Of a stretch of 64,000 nucleotides of DNA, positions 52,295 to 61,457 are shown piece after piece. The stretch is from Azospirillum agricola (GTDB taxonomy: Bacteria > Pseudomonadota > Alphaproteobacteria > Azospirillales > Azospirillaceae). Under the pieces are notes generated by a model that was not told the origin of the DNA, did not search any database, and saw only the letters and a list, made by a program, of their open reading frames with translations. The translations under genes and the position numbers were made by a program. Every line of letters begins with the position of its first letter. Position 1 is the first letter of the stretch. The DNA lies in assembly GCF_017876095.1 (NCBI RefSeq), contig NZ_JAGINM010000022.1:1-64000 (forward strand). The letters run 5' to 3'.

Positions 52295-53317
52295 ATGCCC
52301 TTGAACCGCCGCGCCCTGCTGCTTTCCGCCGCCGCCCTGGCCGGAAGCGCCGCCCTTCCGCACCCGACCCGCGCGGCGACGACGCTGCGGGTCGGCTACA
52401 TCCCGATCATCCCGATGACCCAGCTCTATGTGCTGTCCGGCGAGGGCTGGGCGAGGGAGGCGGGGCTGGAGCTGGCGACGACCGGCTTCCAGTCGGGGCC
52501 GGCGATGATCCAGGCGCTCGCGTCGGGCACGCTCGACGTCGCCTATGTCGGGATCGGTCCGGCGATGATCGCGCGCTCGAAGGGGGTTCCGTTGAAGGTG
52601 GTCGCCGCCAACGTGATCGATCAGGTCGCCCTGATCGGCCGCGGCCCGCTCGCCGAGACGGTCGCCGGCGCCGCCAGCCCGGCCGACGGCTTCAGGGCGT
52701 TCCGCGCCGCGCAGGGGCGCCCGGCCAAGATCGCCTCGCTGCCCGCCGGCTCGGTGCCCGACCTCGTTCTGCGGCATTGGACGGCGGAGGTCGCCAGGAT
52801 TCCCGCCGCCGACATCCAGGTGGTCGGCATGGGCGACGAGCAGGTGCAGCAGGCCCTGCTGTCGGGCGCGGTCGACGGCGCCTCGATCCTGGAGCCGACC
52901 CTGACCCTGGTGCAGTCCCGCCTGCCCGACGCGCGGATCGTCGCCCGCGCCGGCACGATGTTCCCCGGCCAGCCCGGCGCCGTCCTCGCCGTGACCGAGG
53001 CGGCGATCGCCCGCGACCGCGCCGCCGTCGCCGCGCTGGTCAGGCTGCACATCCGCGCCACCGCCTTCGCCAGGGCCAATCCGGACCGCACCGCCGAGCA
53101 TGTCACCGCCGCCATCGGCAAGGGGCTGATCGAACCGGCGGTGATGCGGGCGGCCCTGACCTCCGAGGCGACGAACTTCGTCGACGATCCCCGCTCCATC
53201 GTCGATTCGACCAAGCGCATGCAGGCGTTCCAGCAGGGGCTGGGGCAGATCACCGACCCGGTGGACATCGACGCGCTGTTCGACTTCTCCTTCCACGACG
53301 CGGCGAAGGCGGGCTGA
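52295..53317 (+). CDS. NitT/TauT-type ABC substrate-binding protein
   Basis: A 340-residue periplasmic protein of the NMT1/SsuA family that binds sulfonates, nitrate or thiamine precursors. Signal peptide 1-27 (RRALLLSAAALAG...TRA) followed by TLRVGYIPIIPMTQLYVLSGEGWA. The ligand remains unknown. The next gene follows after 3 bp, so they form an operon without a permease or ATPase. Confidence 0.85.
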   Translation: MPLNRRALLLSAAALAGSAALPHPTRAATTLRVGYIPIIPMTQLYVLSGEGWAREAGLELATTGFQSGPAMIQALASGTLDVAYVGIGPAMIARSKGVPLKVVAANVIDQVALIGRGPLAETVAGAASPADGFRAFRAAQGRPAKIASLPAGSVPDLVLRHWTAEVARIPAADIQVVGMGDEQVQQALLSGAVDGASILEPTLTLVQSRLPDARIVARAGTMFPGQPGAVLAVTEAAIARDRAAVAALVRLHIRATAFARANPDRTAEHVTAAIGKGLIEPAVMRAALTSEATNFVDDPRSIVDSTKRMQAFQQGLGQITDPVDIDALFDFSFHDAAKAG

Positions 53318-53320
53318 GCG

Positions 53321-53626
53321 ATGGCCGGCGTTCCCCTTCGGCTGGTCATCCACGCCCCCACCGCCGCCGCGCTGGAGCGGGCGCGGCGCAACGCCGCCAA
53401 CCTGCGAAAGGCGCGGCCGGACGGCGCCATCCGCATCGTCGCCAACGCCGAGGCGGTGGCGGCGGCGCTCGACCGGCCCGATCCCGACACCGACCCGCTG
53501 CTGCGGCTGTGCGGCAACACGCTGGCCAAGCTGGGGCGGCCGGCGTCGGGCCTGACGGTGGTCGAGGCCGGCGTGCTCGACATCGCCGAGGCGCAGGCCG
53601 AGGGCTGGGGCTACATGCGGGCGTGA
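53321..53626 (+). CDS. DsrE/DsrF-like small protein
   Basis: A 101-residue protein with the DsrE-like Rossmann strand pattern (LRLVIHAPTAAALERARRN, then RIVANAEAV) and one conserved cysteine in LRLCGNTLAKLG. DsrE-like proteins relay sulfur. It is directly linked to the NMT1-type binding protein gene, which may indicate sulfur-related substrate use. Assignment is by pattern only. Confidence 0.6.
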   Translation: MAGVPLRLVIHAPTAAALERARRNAANLRKARPDGAIRIVANAEAVAAALDRPDPDTDPLLRLCGNTLAKLGRPASGLTVVEAGVLDIAEAQAEGWGYMRA

Positions 53627-53636
53627 CGGGGAGCCT

Positions 53637-54617
53637 TCACCCCGGCAGTGCGAAGCTGGCGACCAGCGGGGCGTGGTGGCTCTCGGGCGTCGGCGTGTCG
53701 GTCGCCTGGAGAACCTCGTCGCGCAGGGCCTCGTTGTGGATCTCGGCCTCGCGGAACCAGCCGGCCAGCGCCCGCGACACCAGCAGATGGTCGAGCATCA
53801 CCGGGGTGCCCCCGTGCAGCACCGAGAAGCGGCGCTCCTCGGGAAGCTGCTGTTCCAGCGGGATCAGGGCGCGGGCCGCAAGCTCCTCGTTGCCGGTGAA
53901 GTCGGGGTCGGCGCGCAGGATGCGCACGGGGGTCTGCTCCAGCTCGGCGTTGCAGTCGCCGGCCACCACCACCAGCGCGTCGGGATCGGCGTCGAACAGC
54001 CGATCCACCGCCAGCCGGGTTTCCAGCGCCTGTCCGGCGCGCTTGACCGAGGCGAGGTAGAAGCCCTCGGCCCAGCCTCCCGCCGTCTTCCAGGTGAAGG
54101 CGCCCGCCTTCTGGCCCGGCACCGGAGCGGCCAGCGGCGAGCGCAGATGCAGGTCGAAGACGTGCAGGGCCCGCCCGTCGGGCAGCGTCACCTCGGCGTG
54201 CAGGACCGGGCGGTCCCATTCGACCTCCGCCGGGGCGTCCTGCGCCGGGTCGGCGGTGGCGAAGCGGATTTGCGGCGGCCGCACCAGATCGTGGCGCAGC
54301 AGGCGCGCCGCCCTGATCGGCCAGCGGCTGACCACCACCGGGTTGTGGCGGTCGGCCGGGGTGGCGCCGTCGCCCGCCGTGACGTGGAAATCCGCGTAGC
54401 GCGTGCCCTCCAGCAGCCGGCCGAGCGCCCGCAGGACGCGCGGCTCGCTCTTCACCGGGTGCTGGGCGTCGACCTCCTGAAGGCAGAGGATGTCGGCGGC
54501 CAGCCGCTCCAGCTGGGGCCGCAGGGTGGCGATCCGCGCCTCGAAGGGCGGATCGGCGGTGTCGTCGTCGAGATTCTCCAGATTGAAGCTGGCGATGCGG
54601 AACAGGGTTTCGGCCAT
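53637..54617 (-). CDS. Endonuclease/exonuclease/phosphatase family protein
   Basis: A 326-residue EEP-fold hydrolase. Motifs are SFNLENLD at the start, ILCLQEVDAQH with the metal-binding Glu, VFDLHLRSPL, AGDCNAE and the C-terminal HHAPLVASFALPG with the catalytic His pair. No signal peptide is seen. The substrate could be DNA or a phosphoester; it cannot be named. ATG 54617 is preferred; the much longer frame to 55403 runs through cheD. Confidence 0.9.
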   Translation of the reverse strand: MAETLFRIASFNLENLDDDTADPPFEARIATLRPQLERLAADILCLQEVDAQHPVKSEPRVLRALGRLLEGTRYADFHVTAGDGATPADRHNPVVVSRWPIRAARLLRHDLVRPPQIRFATADPAQDAPAEVEWDRPVLHAEVTLPDGRALHVFDLHLRSPLAAPVPGQKAGAFTWKTAGGWAEGFYLASVKRAGQALETRLAVDRLFDADPDALVVVAGDCNAELEQTPVRILRADPDFTGNEELAARALIPLEQQLPEERRFSVLHGGTPVMLDHLLVSRALAGWFREAEIHNEALRDEVLQATDTPTPESHHAPLVASFALPG

Positions 54618-54655
54618 GTCGGTCTCTCCACGACGCCTCCGTGAGGCACCCCCGG

Positions 54656-55309
54656 TCAGAACAGCTCGACCTCGCCCTCGATCTCGCTGCGGCGCAGATG
54701 TTCGATGAAGGAGGATTCGCTGCGGGCGACGTCGCGCAGGGTCTCGCCGCCGATCAGCCGGCGCTGGCTGCGCCCGGTGGTCGGGAAGAAGCGCACCGCG
54801 CGCGGGGTGGAGCCGCCGACGTCCCAGCTCAGGGTCGGGATGCCTTCGGTGGCCAGATACTCCATGACGAACTCGACGTTGCGCTCGCCGATGTTGGAGC
54901 CGGGCAGGGTCATCAGGTTGACGTTGGCGCCGCCGAAGATCTTGGCGCGCAGCCGTTCGCGCCGCGCCGTCGCCGAGAGCAGGCGGTTGATGAGCTGCTC
55001 CATCGCGGCGCTGCCGTAGCGCGACGCCAGCGACAGCGTGTCGAGCCCGGCGTCGGGCAGCAGGAAATGGTTCATGCCGCCGATCCCCGCCACCGGGTCG
55101 TAGAGGCAGGCGGCGACGCAGGAGCCGAGCGTGGTGGTCACGATCACCTTGGGATCGTCGCTGACCACGCAGCCGCCGACGACGATGTTGACGATCTCGG
55201 CGCCCAGCCGGTGGTCGTGGTAGCGGTTGGCGGCGATGTCCTGCCGTTCCAGGGATCGCCGCAGGAAACTGCGCGCGGGGTGTGACGTCCGGGACGGGTC
55301 GGGCGGCAT
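54656..55309 (-). CDS. cheD: Chemoreceptor glutamine deamidase CheD
   Basis: A 217-residue enzyme that deamidates glutamines on chemoreceptors and interacts with CheC/CheY systems. Catalytic Cys in TTTLGSCVAACL and His in GGMNHFLLP are conserved; Thr-x-x-x pattern present. It is an orphan, with no cheA, cheW or receptor gene beside it. The ATG 55309 adds a 20-residue tail before the core, and an internal start is possible. Confidence 0.92.
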   Translation of the reverse strand: MPPDPSRTSHPARSFLRRSLERQDIAANRYHDHRLGAEIVNIVVGGCVVSDDPKVIVTTTLGSCVAACLYDPVAGIGGMNHFLLPDAGLDTLSLASRYGSAAMEQLINRLLSATARRERLRAKIFGGANVNLMTLPGSNIGERNVEFVMEYLATEGIPTLSWDVGGSTPRAVRFFPTTGRSQRRLIGGETLRDVARSESSFIEHLRRSEIEGEVELF

Positions 55310-55705
55310 CGGGGCAACGGTCCTCGGCTTCGGCGGTCTGATGAAGGCAGGCGGGTTCGGTGAGTGTCGACATCAACCTATGGCGGAACGGCGTCTTTGC
55401 CAATCCAGGTTATTCCCGGATCTGAATCATGGATATACTCAAGCCCCGTTCCGGCTGCGGCGGGAGAATTTACACCCGCCAATGTTGTATTTCCTGTCCA
55501 TCCGCCGGCATTTTTCTTGCGCCGGCTTCTCGCCCCGGGCGGCGGCGGCGGGTGGCGTCGCGTTTCCGATGCGCCGCCCCGGGCCGGAACTGGGACGGAG
55601 ACTTGCCGTCGCTTCATCCGGCGTGCCATAAAGTTTCAAAGGATATGGCGCTGGAAAACGGGGCAGGGAACGTAGCCGGAGTGCCACGCCGGCCGAGGGG
55701 GCGCT
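55310..55705. other. Non-coding stretch between cheD and the FHA gene
   Basis: This 396-bp region contains promoters for the divergent cheD and FHA genes. The part 55415-55445 and 55620-55660 is relatively rich in A+T. No repeat, hairpin or credible gene was seen. Confidence 0.4.
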
Positions 55706-57538
55706 ATGGCGATGTCCAAACGGCGCGAGACGCGCTTCGAGGTGGTGGTCGAGCAGGGCGGAAAACCCAACATCGACGGCGTCTTCGACGATGAGAAGGC
55801 CGCGACGGAACGCGCGAACTATCTGCTGCGGCTCGCGAAATTCCCGGTGGTCCGCATCGTCCGCGTCAATGGCGCCGGCCGGGAGGAAACCATCTTCCAG
55901 AAGGCATCGGCCGGCGGCGAGAGGCTGACGACGATCTCGCCGATCAGCGAGGCCAATCTCTGCACCGACGTTCTCCAGGTCTTTTCGTTCGACAGCCGGA
56001 TGACCCTGCTGCGGCTGCTGCGCGGCTATTGGGACGACCAGGGCGTCATCCCGGCGGAGCAGCTCCACCGCTATTACCCGCTGCGCCATTTCGAGCGCGA
56101 GGCGTTGCTGTTCAACCCGGCGGTCAGCCGGTTGGCGACCCTCCAGGCACCGATGGCCGGGCAGAAGCCGCAGGATCGCCACGACCAGCTCCTGCGCCTG
56201 TTCACGGCGCTGAAGGCGTTGGCCCAGCAGGGCGACAGCCTCGCCCCCTACGACCAGGCGCTGGCGCGCGGCGGCGTCGGCGGGCTGCTGGCGGCGCTGG
56301 TCGGCCGCCCGCCGGAGGAGCGTGACCGCATCGTCACCCACGCCGTGGGCGCGCTGCTGGAGCCGCACCGCGAATGGGGCGCCAAGACCGCCGCCATCCT
56401 GCGCCTGCACCAGGAGGGCGACGCCGAGAGCACGCGGTTGGCCGACGAGTTCCTGGCGGAGATCATCGACGGCCGCGAGCCGATCCGCGCCCTGATCGGC
56501 TACGCGCCCGATCTCGGTTCGGCGCTGCTGTCGCTGCTGGCGGTGCTGCGCGGCGATCTCGACGACCGTCTGCCCAACACCGATCCGCTTCTGGCCCTGT
56601 CCGGCGCGGTCGGCGGCGGCGGCTTCCGCGAGGTGCGCGACGCCCTGCTGCGCCGTGTCCGGGGCGGGCTGGAGGGGCTGAACCCTCTGACCAAGACCGG
56701 TCCGGCCAGCGAGGCCAGGGCGTTCCAGGCCATCGCCGACGGCATGGTGTCCTTCGACGGTTTCCTGGGCGGCCCCGGCATCGCGGAGGCGCTGACCAAG
56801 CGCGGCAAGACCGTCTGGGGCGTCGGCGGCCAGGATTGTCCGTTCGAGGACACGGTGCTGCGTCTGGCCGGCCGGCTCGACTCGACGGCGGCGCGGCTGG
56901 GCTACCTGCTGGATCTCGCGACCGGCGACTATGGCCGGCGCAAGATCAGCTTCCTCATCCAGCGCGTCGCCGACGAGTTCGGCCGGGTGAAGTCGGCCGC
57001 CGAGCTGGCGGCGCCCGGCGTCTCGGTCCAGGAGGTCCGCGACGGGCTGGGGCGGCGGCTGCGCGCCGCCGGCATTCCGCGCGCGCTGGCGGAAGGCCTG
57101 ATCGCCAAGATCGCCGCCATCCCGGACGAGCAGCGGGCGCTGACCCTGCCGCCGGGGCTGCGCCAGAACGAGACGCTGGAGATCCGCGCCCCCCGGCCGG
57201 GCCGGCCCGTCGTGACGGTGAGCTACCAGGGGCGCGTTGCGACCCTGGCGGAGGACGGGGCGGAGATCGTCGTCGGCCGCGCGTCGGACTGCGCCATCGT
57301 GCTCGACCACGCCTCGGCGTCGCGTCGGCACGCGGCGATCCGCATCCGCGACGGCGCCTGCGTGGTCGAGGATCTCAGCCGCAACGGCACCCGGCTGATG
57401 CCGGCCGGCGGCGACACCCGCCTGCTCAAGCAGGGGGAGGAGGCGCCGCTGTCCGGACGGGGCGAGATCGTCATCGGTTCGCTCGACCTCGGCGAACAGC
57501 CCGCCCGCATCGGCTGGGAGGTCAGGACGGTGCGCTGA
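55706..57538 (+). CDS. FHA-domain protein with a long unknown N-terminal part
   Basis: A 610-residue soluble protein. Residues about 500-590 form a forkhead-associated domain, with VGRASDCAIVLDHASASRRHAAI (in parts: VGRASDCAI, SRRHAAI) and LSRNGTRL, the phosphothreonine-binding loop. The 480 residues ahead are helical and unknown to me, with an N-terminal small domain (about 5-70, RFEVVVEQGG...FPVVRIVRV). It may serve a Ser/Thr-kinase pathway or a secretion system, but none is nearby. Its 3' end overlaps the convergent phosphopantetheinyl transferase gene by 17 nt. Confidence 0.8.
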   Translation: MAMSKRRETRFEVVVEQGGKPNIDGVFDDEKAATERANYLLRLAKFPVVRIVRVNGAGREETIFQKASAGGERLTTISPISEANLCTDVLQVFSFDSRMTLLRLLRGYWDDQGVIPAEQLHRYYPLRHFEREALLFNPAVSRLATLQAPMAGQKPQDRHDQLLRLFTALKALAQQGDSLAPYDQALARGGVGGLLAALVGRPPEERDRIVTHAVGALLEPHREWGAKTAAILRLHQEGDAESTRLADEFLAEIIDGREPIRALIGYAPDLGSALLSLLAVLRGDLDDRLPNTDPLLALSGAVGGGGFREVRDALLRRVRGGLEGLNPLTKTGPASEARAFQAIADGMVSFDGFLGGPGIAEALTKRGKTVWGVGGQDCPFEDTVLRLAGRLDSTAARLGYLLDLATGDYGRRKISFLIQRVADEFGRVKSAAELAAPGVSVQEVRDGLGRRLRAAGIPRALAEGLIAKIAAIPDEQRALTLPPGLRQNETLEIRAPRPGRPVVTVSYQGRVATLAEDGAEIVVGRASDCAIVLDHASASRRHAAIRIRDGACVVEDLSRNGTRLMPAGGDTRLLKQGEEAPLSGRGEIVIGSLDLGEQPARIGWEVRTVR

Positions 57539-58295
57539 CCTGCGGCGCGGCCGCGCCCGTGAAGAGCGCCTCTCCGACCAGCCGGGTTTCGACGGTCCAG
57601 CCGGTGCCGTGCGCGGCCACCGCCGCCACCGTGTCGGGCAGGACCCGGCGGTCGAACAGCGACCAGTCCTCCGGCCGGCCGGCGTCGCCGCGCAGGGCCT
57701 CGTCGACCGCCAGCACCGCCGCCGGGGCGTCCGGCGTCACCGACACCGCGAACTGGTCGAGCGGCATCGACAGGCCGATTCCCGCCGCCTTGATGAAGGC
57801 CTCCTTGCGGGTCCAGGCCAGCAGGAAGCCCTCGTCGCGCCGCTCCGGGGGCAGGGCGCGCAGGGCGGCGTTCTCGGACGCGTGGAAGAAGCGGTCGGCG
57901 ATGCCGTCGGCGCTCTCGACCTCGCGCAGCCGCTCGATGTCGACGCCGATCCGGCCCTCCGCCGCCACCGCGATGGCCACCGAATCCTCGCTGTCGGCGA
58001 GGTTGAAGCTGGGGCCGCCGGGCAGCGAGGGCTTGCCGTGGCTGCCATAGTCGAAGCGCAGGCTTTCCGGCGCCCGGCCGGCGCAGCGCCCGAGCAGGAC
58101 GCGCAGCAGCCCGCGCCGCAGGATGAAGCGGTTGGTCAGCCGCTCCATGGTGAAGCGCTGGGCCCGTTCGATCTCGTCGTCGCTCAGCAGGGCGCGCAGC
58201 GGCGCGAGCCGGCCGTCCAGCGCGCGCAGGTCGGCGAACCACACCCGGATGGTCCGGGGCGGCAGGTCGTAGCCGCCATAGGCCTCGTCATGCAT
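57522..58295 (-). CDS. 4'-phosphopantetheinyl transferase (Sfp type)
   Basis: A 257-residue enzyme that loads phosphopantetheine on carrier proteins of polyketide, peptide or fatty-acid systems. The magnesium motif GVDIERLRE and the WTRKEAFIKAAG motif are typical for the Sfp family; FNLADSEDSVAIA is the third. ATG 58295 (MHDEAYGG) has GGGAGG about 9-14 bp ahead. No NRPS/PKS gene is in the window. It overlaps the end of the FHA gene, tail to tail. Confidence 0.9.
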   Translation of the reverse strand: MHDEAYGGYDLPPRTIRVWFADLRALDGRLAPLRALLSDDEIERAQRFTMERLTNRFILRRGLLRVLLGRCAGRAPESLRFDYGSHGKPSLPGGPSFNLADSEDSVAIAVAAEGRIGVDIERLREVESADGIADRFFHASENAALRALPPERRDEGFLLAWTRKEAFIKAAGIGLSMPLDQFAVSVTPDAPAAVLAVDEALRGDAGRPEDWSLFDRRVLPDTVAAVAAHGTGWTVETRLVGEALFTGAAAPQVSAPS

Positions 58296-58387
58296 GCGAA
58301 GCGTTCCTCCCTTGGAAATTAGCGTCCTGGCTCCCGGCGAGGTTTCGGGTATCATGCCGCCCTCTTGTTCTGCCGGATCCGTGCCCC

Positions 58388-59368
58388 ATGGTTGACACCG
58401 CCCTGCTTGCCCCGCACCTGACCAACGTCCTGAAGGACGCCTCCATTCCGGAGCTTCCCAATCATTACCGTGGGAAGGTGCGGGAAAACTACGACCTTCC
58501 CGACGGGCGGCGCATTCTGATCACCACCGACCGGCTGTCGGCCTTCGACCGCATCCTGACGGCGCTGCCCTTCAAGGGCCAGGTGCTGACCCAGACCGCC
58601 CGCTTCTGGTTCGAGGCGACGAAGGACATCTGCGCCAACCATGTGCTGGAGTATCCCGACCCCAACGTCGTGGTCGCCAAGCGGCTGACCATCATGCCGG
58701 TCGAGGTCGTCGTCCGCGACTACATGGCCGGCACCACCGGCACGTCGATCTGGTCGATGTACAAGAAGGGCCGCCGCGAGATGTACGGCCACCGCTTCCC
58801 CGACGGGCTGCGCGAGAACCAGAAGCTCGCCGCGCCGATCATCACCCCGACGACCAAGGCCTTCGACGCCGGCCACGACGAGGAGCTGACCGCCGCCGCC
58901 ATCGTCGAGCAGAAGCTGCTGACCCGCGCCCAGTGGGACGAGGTGTCGGACAAGGCGCTCGCCCTGTTCGCGCGCGGCCAGGCGATGGCGGCGGAGCGCG
59001 GCCTGATCCTGGTCGACACCAAGTACGAGTTCGGATTCGACGCGGACGGCAACATCCTGCTGGCCGACGAGATCCACACGCCGGACAGCTCGCGCTACTG
59101 GTTCGCCGGCAGCTACCCGGAGCGCTTCGCCGCCGGCGAGCGGCCGGAGAGCTTCGACAAGGATTTCGTGCGGAGCTGGGTGACCGCGCGCTGCGACCCC
59201 TACGCCGACGAACTGCCGGAGATCCCCGGCGAGGTGGTGCTCCAGGCCGCCAAGGTCTACATCGAGGCGGGCGAGACCATCACCGGCCGCCCCTTCGAGG
59301 TTCCCGCGGAAGCGGTGCCGGTGCTGGAGCGCATCCGCGCGAATCTGGCGCCCTACTTCACGAAGTGA
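58388..59368 (+). CDS. purC: Phosphoribosylaminoimidazole-succinocarboxamide synthase
   Basis: A 326-residue purine-synthesis enzyme joining CAIR and aspartate. Conserved pieces are RGKVRENYDL, TDRLSAFD, RDYMAGTTGTSIW and LVDTKYEFGFD. It is the longer, about 300-residue type also found in yeast, rather than the 240-residue E. coli type. Monocistronic; a palindromic repeat follows. Confidence 0.95.
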   Translation: MVDTALLAPHLTNVLKDASIPELPNHYRGKVRENYDLPDGRRILITTDRLSAFDRILTALPFKGQVLTQTARFWFEATKDICANHVLEYPDPNVVVAKRLTIMPVEVVVRDYMAGTTGTSIWSMYKKGRREMYGHRFPDGLRENQKLAAPIITPTTKAFDAGHDEELTAAAIVEQKLLTRAQWDEVSDKALALFARGQAMAAERGLILVDTKYEFGFDADGNILLADEIHTPDSSRYWFAGSYPERFAAGERPESFDKDFVRSWVTARCDPYADELPEIPGEVVLQAAKVYIEAGETITGRPFEVPAEAVPVLERIRANLAPYFTK

Positions 59369-59418
59369 CGCGGTTCCGGCGCCTGTCCGACCGGCGGCGC
59401 CCCGCCTTCTCCACACGA

Positions 59419-59510
59419 CGTCATGCCCGGCCCCGCGCCGGGCATCCACGGCCGCGAACCGCCGGGACGGGTTCGCCCGTGGATGGTTTGGGGCGGGTCC
59501 GGCCATGACG
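59419..59510. repeat. Long CGTCATG-type palindromic repeat
   Basis: Ends CGTCATG (59419-59425) and CATGACG (59504-59510) are inverted, and inner arms CATCCACG (59443-59450) and CGTGGATG (59478-59485) also pair, making a long interrupted hairpin. It lies in the gap between purC and the dehydrogenase gene. Resembles repeat units common in alphaproteobacterial genomes. Confidence 0.7.
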
Positions 59511-59589
59511 GAAGGGAGAAGGGCGGCGGCCAGGGGGCCGGCCCGCTCCACCCGCACCGATTGGTCTCCCCCTGCACGAGGTCGCGCCG

Positions 59590-60549
59590 ATGTCCCTCTC
59601 CGTCGCCATTCTCGATGACTACCAGAACGTCGCCCGCGATCTCGCCGACTGGTCGCGGCTGCCGGCGGGCAGCGGCCTGACCGTGTTCGACCGTCCGCTC
59701 GGCGATCTCGACGCGGCGGCGGCGGCGCTGGCGCCCTTCGACGCGCTGGTGATCATGCGGGAGCGCACGCCCTTCCCGGCGGCGCTGGTCGAGCGTTTGC
59801 CGAACCTCAGGCTGCTGGTCACCACCGGCATGCGCAACAACGCCATCGACCTCGCCGCCTGCGCGGCGCGCGGCGTGACCGTCTGCGGCACCGGGGCGGT
59901 CGGCGCCCCCACCGCCGAGCTGGCCTGGGGCCTGATCCTCGCCCTGGTCAAGCGAATCCCCGCCGAGGACCGGGCGTTGCGCGAGGGACGCTGGCAGACC
60001 GGCCTCACCGGCAGCCTGGAGGGCCGGCGGCTCGGGCTCGTCGGGCTCGGCAAGCTCGGCACGCAGGTCGCCCGAGTCGGGCAGGCCTTCGGCATGGAGG
60101 TGGCGGCCTGGAGCCCCAACCTCACCGACGAGCGCGCGGCGGCGGCGGGCGCGGCCCGGCTGGAGAAGCGCGACCTGTTCGCCACCGCCGACGTGGTCTC
60201 CGTCCATCTGGTGCTGGGCGAGCGGACGCGCGGGGTGATCGGCGCCGACGAGTTCGCCGCCATGAAGCCGACCGCCCTGTTCGTCAACACATCGCGCGCG
60301 GGGCTGGTGGACGAGGCGGCGCTGATGGCGGCGCTGCGCGACGGACGCATCGCCGGTGCCGGACTCGACGTTTTTCCCGTCGAGCCTCTTTCGGCGAACA
60401 GCCCTTGGCTCGATCTTCCCAACACGGTGCTGACGCCCCATCTGGGCTATGTCACCCAGGACAACTACGCGGTCTATTACCGCGACGCCCTGGAGGACAT
60501 CCTGGCCTGGAGCGCCGGGACGCCGCGGCGCCTGCTGACGGCGGGATAG
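59590..60549 (+). CDS. D-2-hydroxyacid dehydrogenase
   Basis: A 319-residue NAD(P)-dependent oxidoreductase of the D-isomer-specific 2-hydroxyacid family. Rossmann motif GLVGLGKLG (about 150-158), catalytic Arg in VNTSRAGLVDE, Glu in GLDVFPVEPL and His in LTPHLGYVT. It resembles formate/glycerate or phosphoglycerate dehydrogenases; the substrate is not clear. Followed after 23 bp by a PAP2 gene in the same direction. Confidence 0.9.
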   Translation: MSLSVAILDDYQNVARDLADWSRLPAGSGLTVFDRPLGDLDAAAAALAPFDALVIMRERTPFPAALVERLPNLRLLVTTGMRNNAIDLAACAARGVTVCGTGAVGAPTAELAWGLILALVKRIPAEDRALREGRWQTGLTGSLEGRRLGLVGLGKLGTQVARVGQAFGMEVAAWSPNLTDERAAAAGAARLEKRDLFATADVVSVHLVLGERTRGVIGADEFAAMKPTALFVNTSRAGLVDEAALMAALRDGRIAGAGLDVFPVEPLSANSPWLDLPNTVLTPHLGYVTQDNYAVYYRDALEDILAWSAGTPRRLLTAG

Positions 60550-60572
60550 ACCGACACGCAGGGAGGGCGCCG

Positions 60573-61373
60573 GTGGGCTGGAAGGATCGGTTGGAAAACG
60601 GGTTCTGGGCGCGGCTCGGCCGGCATCAGCTCGGCCTTCTTCTCGGGCTCTCCCTCATCGCCGGCCTTCTCTTCGCCTTCGTCGAACTGGCCGGCGAGGT
60701 GGTGGAGGGCGACACGCTCGCCTTCGACAAGGCGCTGCTGCTGGCGATGCGCGACGCGGCCGACCCGGACCAGCCCGGCGGCCCCTGGTGGCTGGCGCGG
60801 ATGGCGCGGGACCTCACCTCGCTCGGCAGCACGACCATCCTCACCCTGACCACGGTGGCGGCGCTGGGCTTCCTGCTGCTGCTGCGCAAGCGGGCGGCGG
60901 CGCTGCTGGTGCTCGTGTCGGTCGGCGGCGGCATGGCGCTGAGTTCGAGCCTGAAGGCGATGATCGGGCGGGCGCGGCCCGATCTGGTGCCGCATGGCGA
61001 CCTCGTCGTCACCGCCAGCTTCCCCAGCGGCCACGCCATGCTGTCGGCGATCGTCTACCTGACGATCGGCGCCCTGCTGGCCCAGTTCGTCGCCGGGCGG
61101 CGGGTGAAGGCCTATCTGCTGGTCTGGGCCATGCTGCTGACCCTGCTGATCGGCGCCAGCCGGGTCTATCTGGCGGTCCATTGGCCGACTGACGTGCTGG
61201 CCGGCTGGTGCATCGGCGCCGCCTGGGCGGCGCTGTGCTGGATCGTCGCCGAATGGCTGCAACGGCGGGGCGCCGTCGAGCAGGACCGGGGCCATGAGAG
61301 CGCGGAGGGAGATGAGTCGACGGGCCGGGCGCGGCCCGTCCTGTCGGTCAAGAACGCCTCGTCGGGAAGATAG
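60573..61373 (+). CDS. PAP2-family phosphatase, membrane-bound
   Basis: A 266-residue membrane protein with five or six spans and the full acid-phosphatase signature: K-x6-RP at 128-136, PSGH at 151-154 and SR-x5-H-x3-D at 196-207. It probably dephosphorylates phosphatidic acid, undecaprenyl diphosphate or similar lipids. GTG 60573 is chosen because GGAGGG lies 6 bp ahead. Polar C-terminal tail of about 40 residues. Confidence 0.92.
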   Translation: MGWKDRLENGFWARLGRHQLGLLLGLSLIAGLLFAFVELAGEVVEGDTLAFDKALLLAMRDAADPDQPGGPWWLARMARDLTSLGSTTILTLTTVAALGFLLLLRKRAAALLVLVSVGGGMALSSSLKAMIGRARPDLVPHGDLVVTASFPSGHAMLSAIVYLTIGALLAQFVAGRRVKAYLLVWAMLLTLLIGASRVYLAVHWPTDVLAGWCIGAAWAALCWIVAEWLQRRGAVEQDRGHESAEGDESTGRARPVLSVKNASSGR

Positions 61374-61457
61374 AACCCGGCCCCCCGCTGCAAAGATGGG
61401 TTGAACGGCGATCCGTGCCTGTCGATACTGCGTCCACGAACAACCGGCCCCCCATCG

